From Candidatus Gastranaerophilales bacterium (GTDB taxonomy: Bacteria > Cyanobacteriota > Vampirovibrionia > Gastranaerophilales > Gastranaerophilaceae), in the NCBI GenBank assembly GCA_944326495.1, contig CALVEE010000177.1, positions 1 through 9,659 of the forward strand: a stretch of 9,659 nt of DNA, read 5' to 3'. Made by a program: the position numbers and the translations under genes. Positions 6,439 to 9,659 of this stretch are shown here, piece after piece. Positions within the stretch are counted from its first letter, which is position 1; every line of letters begins with the position of its first letter. A model generated the notes under the pieces. That model was not told the DNA's origin. It saw only the letters and a list, made by a program, of their open reading frames with translations, and made no database searches.

Positions 6439-7257
6439 ATGAAAAAGATTTTATCAATATTTTTATTACTGTTTTTAATAACCGGAACCGCAATTGCAGA
6501 GGACAGGTATTCACAGGAATACCTCAAAACTCATAAGCATTTTTCTATAATGAATCCGGTTGCAGAAAGTTTTGCTAGGCATAGCATTAAAGCCGCTCTT
6601 AAAAAAGAAACCGGAGCGGATTTTGAGGTAGAATTTGAAGGTTATACTTTATCCAGTATGAAAAAAGGGATATTTAAGTATCTTGAGCTTGCGGGAGAAA
6701 ATGTTAAATCCGGCGAAATCGTAATTCCTTATGTTCATATTAAAACATTGAGCGATTATAATTACATTGACTATACTCAAGACCCTGTCGTTTTTAAATC
6801 TGACATGAAGTTTTCTTACGAGATGATTTTGTCCGACGAAAGTATGAATCAGGCGCTTAAGCACAACAGCTATACAAAAGTGCTGGATAAGATTAATAAC
6901 ATCGCATACCCAATGTTTCAGGTAAAAGGAGTTAGAACAAAAATTATAAACAACAGGGTCTATATTATAACTGAATATAATTTCCCGATCGCACCTGCAT
7001 CTAAAAACAGAATGTTTGTAACTTCAACAGACTTTAAAATTGAAAACGGAAAAATTCTGGCATGCGGGGTTAAGTTAGACAGCGCTTACGGTAATATTTC
7101 GCTTGAAAAGGTGGGAAATTTGATTAACCTTTTGAATCCGCTCGGGTTTACACTGGATTTACTTGAGTCTAAACAGTGTGACGGGAATATAGAAAATCTT
7201 GATATTGTTGACAACAAAGTAAAAATTAATGGTAAAATATTTATAAAAGGAGAGTAG
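6439..7257 (+). CDS. Exported DUF2993 (LmeA-like) family protein
   Basis: The 272-aa product begins with a clear signal peptide (MKKILSIFLLLFLITGTAIA, cleavage expected after A20). The mature part fits the DUF2993/LmeA family: an N-terminal helix region, GIFKYLELAGENVKSGEI (77-94), then VHIKTLSDYNYIDY, a beta-strand run, and a helix with SDESMNQALKH, like the 'LN.aL' signature of the family. LmeA of mycobacteria is a periplasmic phospholipid-binding protein needed for lipid-linked glycan maturation, and relatives are frequent in cyanobacteria. A lipid-binding role in the periplasm is inferred for this protein, with its ligand unknown. The start is supported by AGGAG at 6427-6431, seven bases before the ATG. 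The stop codon lies three bases before the next gene. Confidence 0.82.
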   Translation: MKKILSIFLLLFLITGTAIAEDRYSQEYLKTHKHFSIMNPVAESFARHSIKAALKKETGADFEVEFEGYTLSSMKKGIFKYLELAGENVKSGEIVIPYVHIKTLSDYNYIDYTQDPVVFKSDMKFSYEMILSDESMNQALKHNSYTKVLDKINNIAYPMFQVKGVRTKIINNRVYIITEYNFPIAPASKNRMFVTSTDFKIENGKILACGVKLDSAYGNISLEKVGNLINLLNPLGFTLDLLESKQCDGNIENLDIVDNKVKINGKIFIKGE

Positions 7258-7260
7258 GCC

Positions 7261-7854
7261 ATGAATTTTTCCCAAAAACTCGGTTTGTTCGTTCTTATAA
7301 TTATTTCAGCGGCGTATGTATATTTTTCTTTCTTTAGCCCGGAAGGTTTTCATCTGCCGGCCAGAGAGAATGTACCGCCTGATATTGAAGAACTTACGCC
7401 TGTTGAGGAACCGGCTTCTGATAGAGAAAAAGAACATGAAATTAAAGTTGTTAAGATTTACGTATCCGATGCTTCCGGAAAACTCCGCTCTGTTAACAGA
7501 GAGTGTGATACTGCTGTTGAAAAATCATGTTTTCAGTATGCAATAAGAGAACTTATTTCAGCACCGTCAAACTGGGAAAAATCAAAAGGGTTCACGTCTG
7601 AAATTCCTTCCGGTACAAAGATTTTGTCAGTAAGAGAAGGTGAAGGCAGTGTAATGATTGACCTTTCTTCCGCATTTGAAGGCGGCGGAGGGACGGAGAG
7701 TCTTTACACAAGACTTAATCAGCTGATTAAGACAGCAAAAGCAAATACAAATTTACCGGTGTATTTGTATATCAACGGACATCAGGCTGATGTTGTCGGC
7801 GGTGAAGGGATTATGATTAAACAGCCTTTGAATGAGAGGTCGCTGGATGGCTGA
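7261..7854 (+). CDS. Membrane-anchored GerMN-domain protein
   Basis: The 197-aa product has one membrane segment (about 7-25), an acidic proline-rich linker (about 30-60), and a C-terminal GerMN domain (about 63-190). Family features are VVKIYVSDASGKLRSVNRE, the helix CFQYAIRELISAP, IPSGTKILSVREGEGSVMIDLSSAF and the terminal strand YLYINGHQ-GGEGI-PL. GerMN was named from Bacillus GerM, a spore protein, but single-domain anchored forms are widespread in non-sporulating bacteria, where their role is unclear; an envelope or peptidoglycan-related role is likely. The AAGGAG ribosome site (7247-7252) lies in the last codons of the upstream gene. The last eight bases overlap the start of the HicB-like gene. 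Confidence 0.86.
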   Translation: MNFSQKLGLFVLIIISAAYVYFSFFSPEGFHLPARENVPPDIEELTPVEEPASDREKEHEIKVVKIYVSDASGKLRSVNRECDTAVEKSCFQYAIRELISAPSNWEKSKGFTSEIPSGTKILSVREGEGSVMIDLSSAFEGGGGTESLYTRLNQLIKTAKANTNLPVYLYINGHQADVVGGEGIMIKQPLNERSLDG

Positions 7855-8128
7855 AGAAATTAAAAAAGATTTGGATTATTACATGAACCTCGATTGGACT
7901 TTGATTGAGGGAACTGATTTGGATTTTAACGGTAATCCTTATCATTATATTGAGATTAAAGAAATTCCGAGTTTTGCTTTTTGTGCAAAGACAAGAGAAA
8001 AAGCTCTTGAAAATTACAAAAAACAGCTTCGGCTTTCTCTTATGCTGATGCTTGAGGACGGCGACCATATAGTAGAACCGGGTGAAGAGACGGAAGATGA
8101 TATAGATTGGGAAAGCATATGTCCTTAG
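7847..8128 (+). CDS. HicB-like protein without a HicA partner
   Basis: The 93-aa product resembles the partial RNase-H fold of HicB antitoxins. After DLDYYMNLDWTLIEG (8-22) come a strand YHYIEIKEIPSFAFCA (32-47, where the usual ELPGC reads EIPSF), TREKALENYKKQLRLSLMLML (49-69), and EDGDHIVEP (70-78), matching the common 'T.eEAl.n...l...l.e.ledG.pIpeP' pattern. The acidic tail has no obvious helix-turn-helix or ribbon-helix-helix domain. No HicA-type toxin gene lies beside it, so it is either an orphan or a domesticated regulator. ATG 7847 is preferred over ATG 7832 because GAGAGGT (7834-7840) then lies seven bases upstream as a ribosome site. It overlaps the GerMN gene by eight bases and rimI by ten. 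Confidence 0.78.
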   Translation: MAEEIKKDLDYYMNLDWTLIEGTDLDFNGNPYHYIEIKEIPSFAFCAKTREKALENYKKQLRLSLMLMLEDGDHIVEPGEETEDDIDWESICP

Positions 8129-8655
8129 TTAAGATATCAGAAATTTATATAAGTCCTATGACAAGGGATGATGTTGACAGTGTGGTTAAAATTGAAGAGG
8201 ACGCTTACGGGCCTCATCACTGGGCAAAATCGTCTTTTTATGATGAACTTTCAAATAAACTTGCAAGATACTATTGCGCAAAGACTTCCGATGGAGAACT
8301 CGCAGGATATGCAGGCACATGGCATATAATCGATGAAGGGCATATTACTACAATTGCTGTTAAAAAAGATTATTTAAGAAATCACATCGGAGAAGCTATT
8401 ATACATCGAATTCTTGAAGATTGTTATAAGGACGGAGTAAAGTATTTAACTCTTGAAGTTCGGGAATCTAATACGCCTGCAATAAAATTGTATGAAAAAT
8501 ATGGGTTTCAGTCGCTCGGAACAAGAAAAGGGTATTATCAGGATAATAATGAGGATGCTCTTATTATGTGGACTGAAAATATTTTTTACGATAAATTTAA
8601 ACAAAAGTACAGGGAAAATGTTGAAAATCTGAAAAAGCTGATTTGTATAAAATGA
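8119..8655 (+). CDS. rimI: Ribosomal protein S18 alanine N-acetyltransferase (RimI family)
   Basis: RimI is a cytosolic GNAT enzyme that transfers acetyl from acetyl-CoA to the N-terminal alanine of ribosomal protein S18. The 178-aa product has the family pattern: MTRDDVDSVVKIEEDAY, W35 with SSFYDEL, GYAGTWHIIDEGHITTIAV (63-81), LEVRESNTPAIKLYEKYGF (112-130) and KGYYQDNNEDALIM (137-150). E113 and Y125 align with the general base Glu103 and general acid Tyr115 of the enterobacterial enzyme. The acetyl-CoA loop is unusual: DYQRQGLG of E. coli reads DYLRNHIG here. A charged tail of about 27 residues extends past the usual end. ATG 8119 is chosen over TTG 8107, which only adds four residues inside the upstream gene. 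Its stop overlaps the bioY start as ATGA. Confidence 0.92.
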   Translation: MSLVKISEIYISPMTRDDVDSVVKIEEDAYGPHHWAKSSFYDELSNKLARYYCAKTSDGELAGYAGTWHIIDEGHITTIAVKKDYLRNHIGEAIIHRILEDCYKDGVKYLTLEVRESNTPAIKLYEKYGFQSLGTRKGYYQDNNEDALIMWTENIFYDKFKQKYRENVENLKKLICIK

Positions 8656-9329
8656 GTAAACGAGTAGCAAAACAAATAAATAGTTTTAAATACAAAGGCG
8701 AGCCGATAAGAATTACACTGGGAACGCTTATTTTGACCTGCTTGTGTATTCTTTTAATAATTATGGCAACATTTACTCAAATAACACTCAAGCACCCTTA
8801 TCTTCCGCTGGATACCCTGACATACCTCTCGCAGGACGTGAGTGAGTATGATATAATACACCATTTTATTACTAGTTATAAATATATTCCGCAAACCCCT
8901 GTCGTATTTTTTATTGTCGCATTGATGGGAAGAAAGTTTGGAATATTGTCAATTCTCGGGTATATAGCTCTGGGAATGTTTTTCCCTGTTTTTGCACTCG
9001 GAGGCGGGGTCAACTATTTGTTTGAATACGGATTTGGCTATATTTTAGCATTTATTCCTGCGATATTTTTTGCCGGCACACTGCTTAAAGGACGTACTGA
9101 TTTCTTAAGGATTTGTTTGATTGCATTAATAGGAGTTGCAATAATCCACTTGCTCGGTGTTTTGTATATGCTTTTTGTTGCAACTTTGAGACATGCCTCG
9201 ATGGATTTGGTGATGAGCTGGATTGTCTCTCAAAGCGGGATACAAGTTATTTATGATATTTTCTTCTCTGTTCTTGGAATTTATCTTGGAAGGCAGGCGA
9301 GAAAATTATTGTGGATTATTATGTGTTAG
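8652..9329 (+). CDS. bioY: BioY-family biotin transporter (ECF substrate-binding subunit)
   Basis: BioY is the membrane subunit that captures biotin, alone or with the EcfA/EcfT energising module. The 225-aa product has a cytosolic start, a first membrane helix at about 21-43, a polar loop to 77, and then four or five more helices. Family signatures are IPQTPVVFFIVALMGRKFG (79-97), LGYIALGMFFPVFALGGG (102-119) and FGYILAFIPA (128-137), equivalent to the usual 'P.TLQ...L.G..LG', 'YL.lG..GlPvFa.GG' and 'GY..gF..A'. It is about 25-30 residues longer than typical BioY because of a longer N-terminus and first loop. Translation is coupled to rimI through the ATGA overlap at 8652-8655. No ecfA, ecfT or biotin-synthesis gene is in the window. 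It is the last gene of the operon. Confidence 0.88.
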   Translation: MSKRVAKQINSFKYKGEPIRITLGTLILTCLCILLIIMATFTQITLKHPYLPLDTLTYLSQDVSEYDIIHHFITSYKYIPQTPVVFFIVALMGRKFGILSILGYIALGMFFPVFALGGGVNYLFEYGFGYILAFIPAIFFAGTLLKGRTDFLRICLIALIGVAIIHLLGVLYMLFVATLRHASMDLVMSWIVSQSGIQVIYDIFFSVLGIYLGRQARKLLWIIMC

Positions 9330-9335
9330 GTTATT

Positions 9336-9352
9336 GTCAGGCAGTGTTTGAC
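9336..9352. repeat. Palindrome C, degenerate copy 2
   Basis: GTCAGGCA-G-TGTTTGAC. The left arm is identical to the other copies; the right arm has two C-to-T changes. It starts seven bases after the bioY stop codon and could form a weak hairpin, but no T-run follows. Confidence 0.7.
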
Positions 9353-9363
9353 TTACTAACTAG

Positions 9364-9395
9364 TGAATAGGTAAATAAGTAAATAAGTGAATAAG
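9364..9395 (+). repeat. Four tandem 8-bp units of T(A/G)AATA(A/G)G
   Basis: The units are TGAATAGG, TAAATAAG, TAAATAAG and TGAATAAG, with no bases between them. Such short AT-rich arrays usually arise by slippage and could vary in copy number between strains. Confidence 0.8.
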
Positions 9396-9415
9396 AAAAC
9401 CAAGTGCACAGTCAT

Positions 9416-9457
9416 CCCTCCCTATTGAGGGAGGGCTTGGGTGGGTGCTGATTAGAG
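9416..9457 (-). repeat. Repeat module D with hairpin, uninterrupted copy
   Basis: CCCTCCCT (9416-9423) and AGGGAGGG (9428-9435) form a perfect 8-bp stem with loop ATTG. The next 22 bases, CTTGGGTGGGTGCTGATTAGAG, when reversed match the left edge of the split module at 2872-2890. The hairpin could stop transcription from bioY, but only purines and mixed bases follow, so this is not a standard intrinsic terminator. Confidence 0.72.
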
Positions 9458-9462
9458 TTTAA

Positions 9463-9495
9463 AAGTTTAGTGGTTTAGGAGTTTAGGAGAAGTTA
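9463..9495 (+). repeat. Dispersed repeat module A, second copy
   Basis: It matches 2633-2665 at 30 of 33 positions in the same orientation. In both places it lies in a gap just downstream of a plus-strand gene and upstream of a palindrome C copy. Confidence 0.8.
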
Positions 9496-9525
9496 AAATT
9501 TTAATGAATTAAACCAGAACAGTAG

Positions 9526-9542
9526 GTCAGGCAGTGCCTGAC
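9526..9542. repeat. 17-bp palindrome GTCAGGCA-G-TGCCTGAC (module C, copy 3)
   Basis: A perfect 8+1+8 palindrome whose last base is the first base of the long direct repeat that follows. The abutment suggests that it marks one edge of the repeat unit. Confidence 0.85.
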
Positions 9543-9659
9543 ATTAACTCTTGCTCAACAATAACTTATAATTATATTATCTAAACAAACTGCTCTTTTA
9601 AAATTCACTTTATAATTTTTTGTTTGTTCCTACAGACAGCCCCCTCACCGCATCCGTAG
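9542..9659 (+). repeat. Right copy of long direct repeat (module T plus start of module B)
   Basis: It aligns with 1-117 along its full length, with one single-base insertion and four substitutions. Both copies stop at exactly the same point of module B, the right one because the window ends there. The left copy shows that module B would continue beyond the window. Confidence 0.93.

Larger units (their letters stand above)
9330..9659. other. 330-base noncoding repeat block after bioY
   Basis: No gene is visible. In order it holds a degenerate palindrome C (9336-9352), four 8-bp tandem units (9364-9395), module D with a strong hairpin (9416-9457), module A (9463-9495), a perfect palindrome C (9526-9542), and the right copy of the long repeat (9542-9659). 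The window ends inside module B. Confidence 0.85.

Noticed and set aside
7855..8118. A complete HicAB toxin-antitoxin pair
   Set aside because: Only the HicB-like protein is present. No small HicA frame occurs on either strand next to it; both neighbours are GerMN and RimI.
9364..9395. A CRISPR array
   Set aside because: The repeated units are 8 bases with no spacers between them, and no cas gene is present.
9416..9435. An intrinsic terminator for the bioY operon
   Set aside because: The stem is strong but no run of T follows in the plus direction, and it lies about 87 bases after the stop codon as part of a dispersed repeat.
1..9659. A circular element or phage genome, suggested by similar ends
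   Set aside because: The end copies differ by one indel and four substitutions, so they are not an assembly overlap. The content is chromosomal housekeeping genes with no replication, capsid or integrase gene.

Overview
The window is AT-rich bacterial DNA holding eight protein genes and three repeat-bearing noncoding stretches. The combination of a DUF2993 (LmeA-like) lipoprotein-style protein, a membrane-anchored GerMN protein, BioY, GlgC and MutS, with low GC and short operons, fits a non-photosynthetic relative of cyanobacteria such as the gut Gastranaerophilales ('Melainabacteria'). That assignment is an inference from gene style, not from a marker gene, and is only moderately secure. No phage, transposase, CRISPR array, rRNA or tRNA is visible.

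Layout. Bases 1-249 are noncoding and carry repeat modules. glgC (ADP-glucose synthesis for glycogen) lies on the minus strand at 250-1488. It diverges from a 340-aa uncharacterised gene at 1581-2603 (plus) that looks like two GNAT-like halves. Bases 2604-3201 are a 598-base noncoding block with repeat modules in inverted orientation and a strongly foldable segment. mutS (mismatch repair) is on the minus strand at 3202-5775. From 39 bases beyond its start a six-gene plus-strand operon runs from 5815 to 9329: a membrane-anchored unknown, a DUF2993 protein, a GerMN protein, a HicB-like protein, rimI and bioY. The last four genes overlap their neighbours by 4-10 bases, so they are probably translationally coupled. 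Bases 9330-9659 are a third noncoding repeat block.

How the genes relate. glgC and mutS are stand-alone housekeeping genes. The first three operon genes all carry an N-terminal membrane or export signal and probably act at or outside the inner membrane. The last three are cytosolic or membrane housekeeping functions (HicB-like regulator, ribosomal-protein acetylation, biotin uptake). No shared pathway is obvious.

Most unusual features. (1) A family of short modular repeats fills every large intergenic gap, including a near-identical copy of about 117 bases at both ends of the window and an inverted copy in the middle. (2) A 112-base segment with a closing 8-bp stem and three internal hairpins appears to be inserted into one of these modules. 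(3) Two genes, mutS and the 340-aa gene, have a -10 box placed so that transcription should begin at the ATG, predicting leaderless mRNAs. No complete new biological system is evident; the repeats and the structured insert are the best candidates for something undescribed.
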